NCBI GenBank assembly: GCA_963921935.1
Contig: OY998175.1
Span: 157,850,809-157,914,808 of the forward strand
Origin: Galeruca laticollis
Taxonomy: Eukaryota > Arthropoda > Insecta > Coleoptera > Chrysomelidae
Length of the DNA stretch: 64,000 bases
Direction: 5' to 3'
Shown: positions 34,936 to 45,293 of the stretch, piece after piece
Layout: the number at the start of each line of letters is the position of its first letter
Numbering within the stretch: position 1 is the first letter of the stretch
Made by a program: the position numbers and the translations under genes
The notes under the pieces: model-generated
Told to the model about the DNA's origin: nothing
Database searches by the model: none
Seen by the model: the letters and a program-made list of their open reading frames with translations, nothing else

Positions 34936-35570
34936 CGCTGGATGCTAATGGATTAATTTAGAGGAGATTATCAAGGCAAGTATGGAACATCTTGAAACAT
35001 ACGGAAATTGACAATAAACAAAAAAAAATGAACCAAATCTCTGCAAATTACTTTCAAATTGTATTGCAATGTAATCTACCATTGCTCTGCGAAGTTTCAA
35101 AAAGAGTATTTAAATAAAATAATCGAATTTAGTGTGCAACGGTCATTTTAACATACAATCTAAAATACCCTGTACTATACAGTATTAATTTCTCAACCGA
35201 TACTAAGGAGATTATAGGTGATCTCCAATATAACCGCTTCATCATTGTGTTCAACAAATAAACGAAATTTACATAAATGGCCTGAACACAACAGACAACA
35301 ACGCATTGAAATTGTGAGTCTAGTGTGATAGTAAAAGTAACGAGCCCGTGATAATAAATGCCTATTCTTTTTTCTCCGACAAGATGAATGAGTTCGTCTG
35401 GTTTATGAATGAAACGCTGATAATTTCAACTTTAAAAGCAACTCTTAGATGAATATTAATTATTTGTTTCGAAATATGAATAGAATTAGTCGATTCGTTT
35501 AATTTTAACGTCAGTGTCACTGTTGATATTAGTGAATTGGAAGATTTGATTAAACTTTTTGGAAAAAAGT
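34936..35570. other. no gene seen
   Basis: No recognised content. Confidence 0.35.
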
Positions 35571-35574
35571 GTAA

Positions 35575-36620
35575 TTGATGATGCATTGTTCTAAAAATAT
35601 TCATTTGAAAAGTTTATCCAATGACAATACATTTATATTTTTACATAATAGTATATATAATGAACTTTTGTCTTTAAAATCGGATATTGAGAATAAAATG
35701 ACAGCGATGGACGAGAAAATCAAGGAGGAGGAGAGAAATGTGGTAGATTTAAGACACGCTAGCAGAAGAAAATAAGGTCAAACATATAAAATCCTACTGG
35801 CCAGAAAAATACACCCCAAGATAGAAGGTATTGGCTGTTTTACCAGGGTCGAGGCCCCAACGTTCAATAGAAAGACGTCACGGACCAATTACGTGGAACA
35901 GTTTGAAGCAACCGCTAGAGGGAATAATTGGTCCGATAATGAGAAGGCAGTGAACTTAACCAGATCAGTTGCTGTAATTGTGATAATCTAGGGCATGTAC
36001 GCAGTTTGTGAAAGCACCCCAGGACTCCTCCAACCCAAGAAACCCAGTCACAGGGAAAACTAGACTGGGCCGTACATCGAGCTAGTGTGGGTCAATGAAT
36101 TTCCGATTTCCTGTCTAGATGGCCGCGGCCAGCAGACTATTCCCATTGCAACAAGGCGGAGTCTAAGAAAGCTGTAGTTTCAAGAATTACAGTAGTCAAC
36201 GAATAATTGTCACCTACCATGATCAAAGATTAGGAGACTATCCTCACCTAAAGATGATCCGTCAATGAAAGGAAAAAAATCAGCGACCTACTTGGCAATG
36301 AGCGTTGAGATTTGCACAGACACTCAAAGTATATTGAGCTCAGTTAGACTCGTCCTGGAATAAGGCATGTTGGAAAGAATCCTTGAAAACGAGTATAATT
36401 TCGAGAAGAGAAGCTAGTTATCCCAATAACAAGAGTAGCTGAGGTAGTGAAGAAAGTTACACAACAGTCCATCAAGAGGTCATCTGGAAGTGAACAAAAC
36501 CCTTCATCGTGTCCGTGGAAAGTTTTATTGGATGAATAGTACCTACCGACCTGAAGAACTGGTATAAAAAATGTGAAATGTACGACTTGTGCTTCGAGTA
36601 ATGGACGACATCGCAATAGA
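35575..36620 (+). pseudogene. Gypsy-type LTR retrotransposon remnant: gag, RNase H end, integrase start
   Basis: Pieces of a Gypsy polyprotein in the right order, with most of pol deleted. 35640-35775: coiled-coil gag start (LLSLKSDIENKMTAMDEKIK). 35845-35950: EAPTFNRKTSRTNYVEQFEA then NNWSDNEKAVNLTRSV, the Gypsy gag core. About 35965-36005: zinc knuckle CCNCDNLGHVRSL with its last Cys changed to a stop. About 36104-36190: DFLSRWPRPADYSHCNKAES, corresponding to the D-LSRRP segment after RNase H. About 36460-36600: HNSPSRGHLEVNKTLHRVRG then KFYW and, after a frameshift, WYKKCEMYDLC, the H2C2 zinc-binding start of integrase. No LTRs found. Confidence 0.75.
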
Positions 36621-36649
36621 AAGACACCCATGAAACAATATATTGTTAC

Positions 36650-37521
36650 TTTTTCAAATAAACTCTTTCTTAACAATCCCACAATATAGTGAGAAAATGA
36701 TAATAATTGTAAAAAATTGACAATTGTTTCGATATTACGAAATATCATCGTCAGAATAATGGGAGTAACATTTCATGTTATGCCTACCTGATGTTTAAAA
36801 GTTTTTGGCTAGACCAAGAAGTGACCTACTTTGTGATTGACTCAATATTCTGGATATATTGTTCCCATTTCATATCAGTATAACTGTGCAATGGTATAGG
36901 AAACTAGGAAAACTATATTTGCTGATCTTTACAATTATTACTTAAGAAGACAGTTTAAAAGTGGAGAACTCCCTAGACCCTAGATTCATCTGTTCATTGA
37001 CGACTTCATGTTGCGGGTTTCTTAAGTGTCTCCTTATTTCTAGTCTTCAAGGAAATCTAGTAGTAGTTTCTTATCACAAATATGTAGTACGTCTAGTTTT
37101 GTGTTATGTGTTAATGAATGTTTGGTATCAAGGAAATGTTTTGCGTAAGGAGATTTTTCTGGTTGTTTTAGCCTATATGCTCGTATGTTAGGTTAGGTCA
37201 ATGTGTCTAATTTCAAAATCTCTAAGGGTTTGACCCAAATAGACGTATTTTTGTTTTTACATTTAAAAATGCTGTACCCACATTACTTTCTATTCTAAAA
37301 GAAATTGTTGTATTTGTTGCTAAAGGTACTCTCTTTGAAATATTATTGGAAATATTACCAGCATATGTCATGGGTTTGTGATTTTGTATTTTTTCAGTTT
37401 GTTTAGTAGATATTAGTTGTAATGCCAGTTTTTCCTCTTTTTTATTAAGTAATTCATTTAATATATGTAATAGATGATCGTTGAATGTGGCTCTATGTTC
37501 AATTATATTAATTTCTCTATC
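36650..37521 (-). pseudogene. older Penelope-like element, 3' part (interrupted)
   Basis: Inverse strand. The frame ending at 37222 reads NVDREINIIEHRA, LLNKKEEKLALQLIST, MTYAGNISNNISKRVPL, FLNVKTKI, then GIY-YIG domain pieces at 37190-36960 in shifted frames (LGQTLRDFEIRH, RAYRLKQPEKS, YAKHFLDTKHSLT, EIRRHLRN). It parallels the intact PLE at 38553-40562 but is clearly diverged. The 3' flank carries a hammerhead motif (36711-36758). The coding frame continues on the other side of the younger PLE, at 40976-41045. Confidence 0.8.
36711..36758 (-). ncRNA. hammerhead ribozyme motif, older Penelope
   Basis: Inverse strand: ATT, CTGACGA, T, stem II GATATT/AATATC with loop TCGT (six perfect pairs), GAA, palindromic ACAATTGT as minimal stem III, cleavage base C, then AAT pairing with the leading ATT as stem I. 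Compared with the younger element, stem II differs in sequence but stays paired, which supports the fold. Confidence 0.65.
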
Positions 37522-37534
37522 AACATTATATTTG
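37522..37534 (+). repeat. target-site duplication, left (PLE)
   Basis: AACATTATATTTG here and at 40976-40988 flank the younger Penelope-like element exactly; both belong to the interrupted older Penelope frame. Confidence 0.85.
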
Positions 37535-37586
37535 AAATTAACTGTCTCGACCCTTACTTCGTGGAATATGCTCATATTAATGTTTT

Positions 37587-38578
37587 TAAATGAAACTCAC
37601 GGTCTCTAGTTAATTCCACAATATAATAAAAGTTATTGAAAATTCTAAAAAATTGACAATTGTTTCGATAAATCAATATCATCGTCAGAATGACAGAAGT
37701 TACATTTCATTTTATGCCTACCTGATGTTTAGTAGTTATTTTTGGCTAGACCAAGAAGTAACCTAACTTGTGATTGGCTTAATATATGTTTATAGAAAAA
37801 AGAAGAAGATGTGATATTACAAATATTGAAGCTTAGATATTATTAGCCCTATGGTGATATCCTGGATATCATTTTTCCAATTAAGATCAGTATAACTGTG
37901 CAATGATATAGAATACCAGGAAAACTATATCTGCTGATCTTTACAATTATCACTTAAGAAGACAGTTTATTAGTGGAGAATTCCCTAGACTTAACTGTTC
38001 ATTGACAACTTCATATTGTGGGTTTCTTAAATGTCTTCTAATTTCCAGATCTTCAAGGAAATCCAGTTCTTTTTTTTTCACAAATATGCAGCACTTCTAG
38101 TTCTGTGTTAGGTGTCAATGAATGATTGGTGTCAAGTAGATGTTTTGCGTAGTGGGATTTATCTGGTTGTTTTAATCTGTATGCTCGTAAGTGCTCACTG
38201 TATCGTATTTCAAAATTCCTAAGGGTCTGACCCAAATAGACAGCATTGCGTTCTGGACATTTGAGTTTATATATACCTGACTTCTTTAATAGTGGTATTT
38301 TTGTTTTTACATTTAACAATTTTGTACTAACGTTACTTTCTGTTTTAAAAGAAATTGTTGTATTCGTTGCTGAAGATATTATCTTTGAAATATTATTAGA
38401 AATATTTCCTGCATATGTGATGGTTTTATAAGTTTTAATATCATCAGCTTGTTTAGGATATATTAGTTGTAATGCCACCTTTTCTTCTATTTTACTAATA
38501 AGCTTATTTATCATATCTAATGGATAACCGTTAGATGTTGCTATTTGTCTAATTGTATGAATCTCTCTCTCTCTCTCT
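37587..38578 (-). pseudogene. inverted 3' part of the PLE (GIY-YIG domain and 3' UTR)
   Basis: The inverse frame 38658-38053 repeats the C-terminal half of the forward protein: IRQIATSNGYPLDMINKLIS, VALQLIYPKQADDIKTYK, GIYKLKCPERNAVYLGQT, FEIRYSEHLRAYRLKQPDK. It has Gln where the forward copy has its premature stop (VALQ versus stop at 40083), so the parent element was intact there. One zinc-ligand-like Cys is changed (CPER versus CPEC), and the frame shifts near 38060, before the C-terminal EIRRHLRN block. Followed by the 3' UTR and hammerhead motif down to 37587. Confidence 0.85.
37643..37698 (-). ncRNA. hammerhead ribozyme motif, young PLE, inverted copy
   Basis: Inverse strand, 5' to 3': TTCT, GTC, ATT, core box CTGACGA, T, stem II GATA/TATC with loop TTGATT, GAA, palindromic stem III ACAATTGT, cleavage base C, AAT, TTTTT, AGAA. 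ATT/AAT and TTCT/AGAA form stem I with an internal loop. All core positions (CUGANGA, GAA, UH) are present, so this copy could be active, probably as a dimer because stem III is palindromic. Confidence 0.65.
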
Positions 38579-40562
38579 TGAACACACACAACATAAAATT
38601 CAATACTCAAAACATCATGAAACTGTAAGTACCCACATACCAACACACTTTGCACCACGATTTGAAAACCTTTCAGACACTAATTTCACAGATAGTGAAA
38701 TAGAATTTTCAAATAAAGGTTTAAAGGACAGCATACCACCTAAATTTACGAATAATATTAAACAAATTATAGCTACAGAGTCAGAAATAGCTTTAAAATC
38801 TAATTCAAATAATTTTCTTTATGAGAAATTAAAAATTGCCAATTTAATCAAAAATATTGAACCTTCAAAAGTTAAACGTCAAACAAAAAATGACATTACA
38901 GTTTTAAATGCAATAAAGAAGAAGATAGAGAATAATAACCTAACAGTTACAAAATCTGATAAGGGGAACGCTACTGTCATTTTGACGACTGAAAATTACA
39001 ATTCCAAAGTATATAACTTTATAGAATCCAGCGATGTAAAAGTTCTTAAAACAGACCCAACAAAAAAGTTTTCTAATAATGTAAGGGATATTTGTAATAA
39101 TTCAAATTATCTTTTAAATGATTACGAGAAGAGGTCTATCATACATAAGAATCCTCATTGTCCACAATTATATGGAACAGTTCAATTACATAAAATAACG
39201 AAACCAATTAGACCTGTAGTCTCTTATGTTAATGCTCCTAATAATATATTGGCAAAAAAGCTCAACAATATACTCAATACTTACGGATATGAATCTCAGT
39301 ACTCAATTAGTAATTCAATAGAACTAATCAAAAAGTTGAAAGCAATCCACTTGCAAGATAACTATAAACTCATTTCGTTCGATGTAACTAATATGTTTAC
39401 TAAAATTCCTCCTAAAGAATGTCTAATACTTGTAAGAAAATTACTAGAAGATAAAAATATTAATCCAGGAATAATATCAGATATACTTAATTTATTTGAT
39501 GTATGCATTAATCAGAATTATTTCACTTTTGACAATAAGATATATATTCAAAATGAAGGTTTACCAATGGGAAGCCCTATATCACCTATTTCAGCAAACA
39601 TTTTTATGGACAATTTAGAAAGAAAGATCTTTGAAAGTAATATTTCGAAAAATATTTTATTTTGGTATAGATATGTAGATGACATATTAGCTTGTTTTAT
39701 GGGTAGTGAACGACAATTAGATGTATTTTTCAACCACATCAATAATTTACACCCGAAAATTAAATTTACATTAGAAATTGAAGAAAATAGCTCAATCAAT
39801 TTTCTTGATTTAAAAATTCAAAGAGTTAATAATGTACTTGATTATTCAATTTACCGAAAACCAACACAGATTGATGTGACAATTCCATTCAATTCTAACC
39901 ACCCTATGTCACACAGACTAGCAGCATATAATTCAATGATACATAGAGCTTATTCAGTTCCTATGAACAAATGTATTTTTGATAGAGAGATTAATACAAT
40001 TAGACAAATAGCAACATCTAACGGTTATCCATTAGATATGATAAATAAGCTAATTAGTAAAAAAGAAGAAAGAGTGGCATTATAACTAATATATCCTAAA
40101 CAAGCTGATGAAATTAAAACTTATGAAACCATCACATATGCAGGAAATATTTCTAATGTTATTTCAAAGATAAAATCTTCAGCAACGAATACAACAATTT
40201 CTTTTAAAACAGAAAGTAACGTTAGTACAAAATTGTTAAATGTAAAAACAAAAATACCACTATTAAAGAAGTCAGGTATATATAAACTCAAATGTCCAGA
40301 ATGTAATGCTGTCTATTTGGGTCATACCCTTAGTAATTTTGAAATACGATACAGTGAGCACTTACGAGCATACAGATTAAAACAACCAGATAAATCCCAC
40401 TACGCAAAACATCTACTTGACACCAATCATTCATTGACACCTAACACAGAACTAGAAATGCTGCATATTTGTGAAAAGAAACAAGAACTGGATTTCCTTG
40501 ATGAACTGGAAATTAGAAGACATTTAAGAAACCCACAATATGAAGTTGTCAATGAACAGTGA
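38553..40562 (+). pseudogene. Penelope-like reverse transcriptase with GIY-YIG endonuclease, one stop
   Basis: PLE proteins copy their RNA at a nick made by the C-terminal endonuclease. The frame is open from 38553 to a single TAA at 40083-40085, then continues in the same frame to 40562. The first ~10 codons belong to the inverted junction; the element's own sequence starts near 38580 (HKIQYSKHHETVSTHIPTHF). RT: NLTVTKSDKGNATVIL, PQLYGTVQLHKITKPIRPVV, motif A SFDVTNMFTKIP (Asp near 39380), motif B EGLPMGSPISPISANIFM, motif C YRYVDDILACF (39671-39690). GIY-YIG: KSGIYKLKCPECNAVYLGHT, with FEIRYSEH (catalytic Arg) and ELEIRRHL (Glu). About 670 residues visible, shorter than full PLEs, so the N-terminus is truncated. 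Confidence 0.92.
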
Positions 40563-40855
40563 AATCTAGAGAATTCTCCACTAATAAACTGTCTTCTTAA
40601 GTGATAATTGTAAAGATCAGCAGATATAGTTTTCCTGGTTTTCTATATCATTGCACAGTTATACTGATCTTAATTGGAAAAATGGTATCCAGAATATCAC
40701 CATAGGGCTAATAATAGCTAAGCTTCAATATTTGTAATATCACATCTTCTTCTTTTTTCTATAAACATATATTAAGCCAATCACAAGTTAGGTTACTTCT
40801 TGGTCTAGCCGAAAATAACTACTAAACATCAGGTAGGCATAAAATTAGATGTAAC

Positions 40856-40911
40856 TTCTGTCATTTTGACGATGATATTGATTTATCGAAACAATTGTCA
40901 ATTTTTTAGAA
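40856..40911 (+). ncRNA. hammerhead ribozyme motif, young PLE, forward copy, core mutation
   Basis: Same fold as 37643-37698: T73, stem II GATA (40874-40877)/TATC (40884-40887), GAA 40888-40890, ACAATTGT 40891-40898, cleavage base C40899, then AAT and AGAA for stem I. The core box reads TTGACGA (40866-40872) instead of CTGACGA: the invariant first C is T at 40866, which should cripple cleavage. Confidence 0.6.
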
Positions 40912-40975
40912 TTTTCAATAACTTTTATTATATTGTCGAATTAACTAGAGACCGTGAGTTTCATTTAAAAACACT

Positions 40976-40988
40976 AACATTATATTTG
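40976..40988 (+). repeat. target-site duplication, right (PLE)
   Basis: AACATTATATTTG, identical to 37522-37534. Confidence 0.85.
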
Positions 40989-41060
40989 TTCATAGGTACT
41001 GAAAATGTTCAATGTTTAATAGAACTATATGCTGGTAATATTTGTAATAATTACGTAGGT
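40976..41060 (-). pseudogene. older Penelope, continuation beyond the insertion
   Basis: Inverse strand reads LPAYSSIKH, stop, TFSVPMNKYNVDREI across the duplicated target bases, aligning with LAAYNSMIHRAYSVPMNKC and IFDREI in the intact PLE. The same frame resumes at 37534 on the other side. Upstream (above about 41060) no RT is recognisable, so the older copy is 5' truncated. Confidence 0.75.
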
Positions 41061-42389
41061 TCAGCTATGGAGATACAACTGGGGATGGGTACAGATTTTT
41101 GTTTATTTCCACAGATCGAATTGAAATAAAAAATTTTACCCGCGGTTCAAGTCAATCAGATGCTTAGATTTTGACAGGTTGCTATGAAGATAATCTAAAT
41201 TATCCGACAATTTTTCCGGTCACGTGACCTAGCTGCAAAATTAATAAGTGAATTGTTTTTATCCGTTGATAAAGTCAATGATATGCTGTTTTTTTACAGG
41301 TTCCTATGACGACAACCTACATTATTCGAAAAATTTTTTGGTCACCTGATCTAGCTGCAAAATTATTAAGTGATAACTTCCCTGGCTTGACAGCTGTCAC
41401 GTGCAGATGGCAGATTAACAGAAGTGTAGATTATTTTTGACAAATACTTATTTTCAATTTAAAAATAAGTACGTGTTATTCATTATTGAGAACATCAATT
41501 ATTTATTGGAAATGTTTTTTAAGTTCATTTTCCACTTTTTTTCGTCAATGGCGAATAAAGTAAAGAGCTGTGTGTTTTCTTCATTAAATGGCTATGTATC
41601 ATGGAATGAAAGTAATACTTCGATATTATTTTGTTCTTCTCTACACTGGATTTATGGGTGAAGTATTTTATAATTTCACTAAGAATATTGCTCATATCTT
41701 TGAAGAGATCTTCTTTGTCGGGATTCAACATTTGTTCACCAAATACGTTAAATACTTTAAATTTTTATGATAAATTTGAATTTACGTACAAAAGGAACAA
41801 AAATTGTACGATTATCCGTTAATTTTATGTTTTCTTTGCGACTGTAATTCTAATATGGCGAATAATGTGAAACGTGATTCCACCAAAGCGCTGCAGTCAC
41901 TGTCAACTTCGCAGATTTTATCATACCGCGTAAAATTGTCATTGATTTTGCATAGGCCATTAGTGAAGTAGCTAGGCGAGTTCTAGACGATTCCATATGT
42001 AAATTAACATGGGAAACCGCCAAGGTCCATCGTGGTAATTTATGATTCAATTCGACCTGCGCATGCGTCAAGGCGGCCATCTTGTACGCATCCACCATGC
42101 TAATGACATCATATTGTATAAGTTATTTGTTAAGCGTCGAGTAAGTCAGGAGAATGAAAGCTTTATTTGTGGGTAGGAAGGTGGTGAAGGTAAAATAAGA
42201 ACATCTGAATAAACAAACATTTTTATTGCATATAAAATGGGCAAAAATTCGATATCCAGCTGGATATTTCGAAATCTAATAATATTAATAATTAACTAGT
42301 CTAACAGCTCACCTAATAAATTACATTTCTAGTCTAAATGTATGAATAATTAAAATAGATAAAAACATTTAAAATATGAAAATGTGTAT
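41061..42389. other. no assigned gene; includes a two-unit tandem repeat
   Basis: 41170-41390 holds two ~121-bp units: TTGACAGGTTGCTATGAAG, GGTCACGTGACCTAGCTGCA, AAATTAATAAGTGA, then TTTACAGGTTCCTATGACG, GGTCACCTGATCTAGCTGCA, AAATTATTAAGTGA. The inverse frame 41731-41525 (NPDKEDLFKDMSNILSEIIK) is clean but unrecognised. Confidence 0.5.
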
Positions 42390-42617
42390 TCAAAAGGCTG
42401 GATCAACATCCATAGCACCATCAATCGAATAATGCCCCCAGGGTAAGGTTTCATCGGAACCATGAACAATATAGCGTTTGTCATCCTCCGGACTGAGTGC
42501 TACTTTATTTTGGATAATTGAATGGGCCAGATGTTTCACGTCACGAATTAGATTCTGGGAAACTGTTTTCTGTGTGAAGGTATCAAGACATTTTTCATAT
42601 AGGTAAGAAAACCGCAT
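42390..42617 (-). CDS. unrecognised short ORF beside element X
   Basis: A 75-residue inverse frame. Its start codon lies inside the left terminal repeat of element X and the rest lies outside. The C-terminal half (NKVALSPEDDKRYIVHGS, DETLPWGHYSID) looks like the conserved end of a larger protein: a pattern DDKRY-(x)n-TLP-GHY that I believe occurs in multi-copy proteins of animal genomes, but I cannot name the family. It could be a captured 3' exon or the tail of another mobile element truncated by insertion of element X. Confidence 0.35.
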   Translation of the reverse strand: MRFSYLYEKCLDTFTQKTVSQNLIRDVKHLAHSIIQNKVALSPEDDKRYIVHGSDETLPWGHYSIDGAMDVDPAF

Positions 42618-42743
42618 TACTTTACTTTCGGCGAAGCAGTTTCGGCGACCCCCACCCCTTCTCGCACGCGTTTCTGCGATAGCATAACTACGGGAAGTAA
42701 CATTTTTTAACGCTTAGTATTCGATTTTAGTGTTTCCCAACTT
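42595..42743 (+). repeat. element X left terminal inverted repeat
   Basis: Begins TCATATAGGTAAGAAAACC and ends AGTGTTTCCCAACTT; includes CTTTCGGCGAAGCAGTTTCG and a C-rich ACCCCCACCCCTTCTCGCAC block. Pairs with 50603-50780. Confidence 0.9.
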
Positions 42744-43070
42744 CACGACATGTTTTCGTGGGGTGGGGTGCGTCATCTGTCATGTGTGTCAACTACCATG
42801 TATCATTTGTATAGCAAACCCTAAGAAAGCTTGTGTTCGGTGTCACATATCTACCCTCTGTGGTGTGTGAGTGTCTGCTAACCTTCTGCTACCCCTGTGG
42901 TGTGTGTCTTCTGTCATGTATTAAGTGACGCACCACCTCCCTCAACCCATATCTTTAGGAAATAGGACCAAAACAACACTGGTAGGGATAAACAAAACAG
43001 TAACAAAACACTATTTTTTTAATCGTTTTTATTTACAATAATAGAATGTTGAGTATATTACAAACAATTA
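42744..43070. other. element X left subterminal, no gene
   Basis: GT/CT-rich sequence with several TGTGGTGTGTG and TCTGTCATG phrases (42770-42920); no coding signal. Confidence 0.5.
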
Positions 43071-43515
43071 TTACACACAAAATACAACTCTTTCCTTTTT
43101 TCTATTAGTCGTATGTTTAATTTGATCTATTTTTATCCTAATTCTATAACTTAGGTCCATTTCTGCAAATTCATTTTCCAACGAATAGTTCAAGCAATAG
43201 AAAATTTCCGAATTTTCAACCTGTAATATGTAACGAAGTCTCTCTCTGTGCTTAATTTCCTTTATATCGGCAATTACCATTTCTGTTCCTTCGGCAACTT
43301 GTTCTAAGCATTGGCAATGTCTGCATTTAATACGAACTTTTATCTTCTGCATGGTAATATATTAAATTTGAGTCATATCTTCTTGGGTAAAAGGGATATT
43401 CTTCCATACCTACGTGTAAAACTTTAAATTTTCTATCTTGGCGAATGAGTTGCTTTGGTAAGACGTAATACCATTGGTAGTAAACGTTACAAACATTTCT
43501 TCTGTATGCAAACAT
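43071..43515 (-). pseudogene. element X, C-terminal coding segment with CxxC
   Basis: The inverse frame 43515-43327 (QDRKFKVLHVGMEEYPFYP) overlaps the end of the upstream frame, and 43352-43071 begins MQKIKVRIKCRHCQCLEQVA, with a CxxC pair, followed by a mainly charged segment. Probably the last part of the same protein after frameshifts, or a second small protein. Family unknown. Confidence 0.4.
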
Positions 43516-44143
43516 ATTATCTCCATACCATTATTATAAAGTATTGTAATATAACCATCTGCAATAAGAGCTGCTCTATTGTTGTAAACACTTAGAAATA
43601 TATTTTTGTAGTAACCCTTTAAAAAGTAGACATTTTTTATGCCATCCTTTTCCGCTAACACACCAACATAAGTATATTTGTTTTTATTATTTATGGTAAA
43701 CGCAGACACTTTATACACACCTGCTGGGTGTAGGTTTTCCCAATGGCTATAAAAATAGTTTTCTAATATATCCCTCAATTGTGTTATTTTCTCTTCTTTC
43801 TCCAGTAGACGTCTATATTCTTCCTTTATTGCAGTTGTTTTTACGAGAAAATCCAGCTTTCATCTCTTGGTATCTAGCTCACCTATTTCCTGTTTTCGTT
43901 TCCTTGTCGATGTAATGTAAGCTTGCGACAGAGGGTTGATTTCTTTAATATTATAAGGAGAAAGTTTGTTTGATTTATTGGTTCTCTTCCTTGAAACACG
44001 TGCAACCAAATTATCTGTAGAGATTAATCCAGCGTCCTGTATGTCAATATTCTCCGGTATAGTAGAAAATGGGGTGCTGGACCTAGAAAAGTAAGTCTCT
44101 CCAGCTTTAATGTAACACTTTTGTATAGTTCGAATATTGTCTC
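43410..44143 (-). pseudogene. element X protein, C-terminal half
   Basis: One inverse frame from the insertion point (44143) to 43410, with a single TGA at 43860-43862. First part is basic and Ser/Thr-rich (VARVSRKRTNKSNKLSPY, TSTRKRKQEIGELDTKR), then a predicted helix/coiled coil (EEYRRLLEKEEKITQLRDIL), then a beta-rich stretch (HPAGVYKVSAFTINNKNKYT, VGVLAEKDGIKNVYFLKGYY). The frame is continuous with the N-terminal half at 49418 when the LTR element and one GTCTC are set aside. No family recognised. Confidence 0.5.
44139..44143 (+). repeat. target-site duplication, left (LTR element)
   Basis: GTCTC, repeated at 49413-49417. Confidence 0.85.
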
Positions 44144-45049
44144 TGTTCGAATTTGATTTAACTACCAAATTCTCCTGTGATTTTTATTTTCAGCTTCCCC
44201 TGTATAATACAATTCAAATATTCTGCTCCAAACATATAACTACATATATCCTTCTTCTCAACATTCAATATTTCTTTACATCAACAAAAAATTCATTTTA
44301 ACTTTACTACCACATAAGAAATACAGATAAATATCGTTTTCTGAAATTCCAATGAATATTTAAAAGTACGCGACACCTTATCGCTTCATAAAAAACTCTG
44401 TTATCTGTATCTCCGAAACCTTTTCAGGCCACAAAAAATCCCCTAACAGCAAATTTTCACTCGCTGTATCTGACCATTACGTTTCAAACTCTTTTATCCC
44501 ATTGGCCAGATCCTAATATTTTTCTCCTTCCCCGCACCCACGTTAACCGACATATAAATACGAATAAAACCTCATTTTTATTCACTTCCCAGTCGTCACT
44601 CGTAAACTTCTCTGTCAGCGTTCATACAAACTTCCCAGCCGGCAATCATACACTTCTCATTTATCCTTTATTCTCTCTCTTCATTATTTAACCGTCCAAC
44701 ATAATGGTACTCATGTTATAAGAGCACCCGGCGTTGGTCCCGGTAAACCACATGTGTAATTAATTATTAATCATACGTTACTCCAGCAGATTATGTGCTA
44801 AATAATCAAAGTGCAAAACGCGTATGATCAAGTGAGATTCTTAATTGTCTATGCAAAAGAAAACGTTATAAATTCCTACAATATAGTAACATGAAAGTGA
44901 AATAATTGTTTAATTTCTTCATCCATCATAATCATACATCCTACAACATATAGTGAATACAGTATACGGTCCTTCGAGAAAAACATTTACCAATAAAGAA
45001 ACTTCCATTCCATCTATTAGCCCAAGTGAAAAAAGGGTTATTCAGAACA
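44144..45049 (+). repeat. 5' LTR
   Basis: 906 bp, TGTTCGAATTTG to CAGAACA. TATAAATA at 44553-44560 followed ~30 bp on by a TTCACTTCCCAGTCGTCACT region suits a promoter and start site on the plus strand; AATAAA at 44992-44997 could be the polyadenylation signal. Differs from the 3' LTR by scattered substitutions and small indels, so the insertion is not recent. Confidence 0.9.
44553..44560 (+). promoter_or_regulatory. TATA box in LTR
   Basis: TATAAATA, conserved at 48918-48925 in the other LTR, with matching downstream sequence. Confidence 0.5.
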
Positions 45050-45066
45050 TGGTCATTCTAAGCCGG
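45050..45066 (+). other. possible primer-binding site
   Basis: TGGTCATTCTAAGCCGG immediately follows the 5' LTR. TGG complements the CCA end of a tRNA; which tRNA is not determined. Confidence 0.4.
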
Positions 45067-45293
45067 AATAAATCGGTGAATAGAAGATGGTCCAGATTTG
45101 CAGCCGGGTTGAATCGAGCATGTGAATTATGCAACAGCCACTTAACCTAGAGGTCAGTGTCAACAGAAACAACTAAGGTATTTATCACTCAAGCAAGAAC
45201 TCTGTATTTGATTATCGAACTTTTGAAATTTATATGAGACATTGTGATTTAAATAATTACACCTGAATATTGATTGATTATAATAACATCGTT

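Larger units (their letters stand above)
37535..40975 (+). mobile_element. Penelope-like element with inverted 3' kilobase at its front
   Basis: Order from left: a ~50-base asymmetric tail (AACTGTCTCGACCCTTACTT onward), an inverted copy of the element's last ~990 bp (37587-38578), a (CT)n/(CA)n junction (38562-38595), then the forward element (about 38580-40975) with RT and GIY-YIG endonuclease. The inverted part starts exactly at the codons for DREI, which in the forward copy lie near 39985. 13-bp target duplications flank the whole. Such head-to-head partial copies are a known habit of Penelope elements. The target was an older Penelope of opposite orientation. Confidence 0.9.

Noticed and set aside
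38053..38658. Independent gene on the inverse strand
   Set aside because: It is the inverted 3' part of the Penelope element 38553-40975.
41850..42098. 82-residue inverse frame as a gene
   Set aside because: No family resemblance, no flanking coding signal, length expected by chance.
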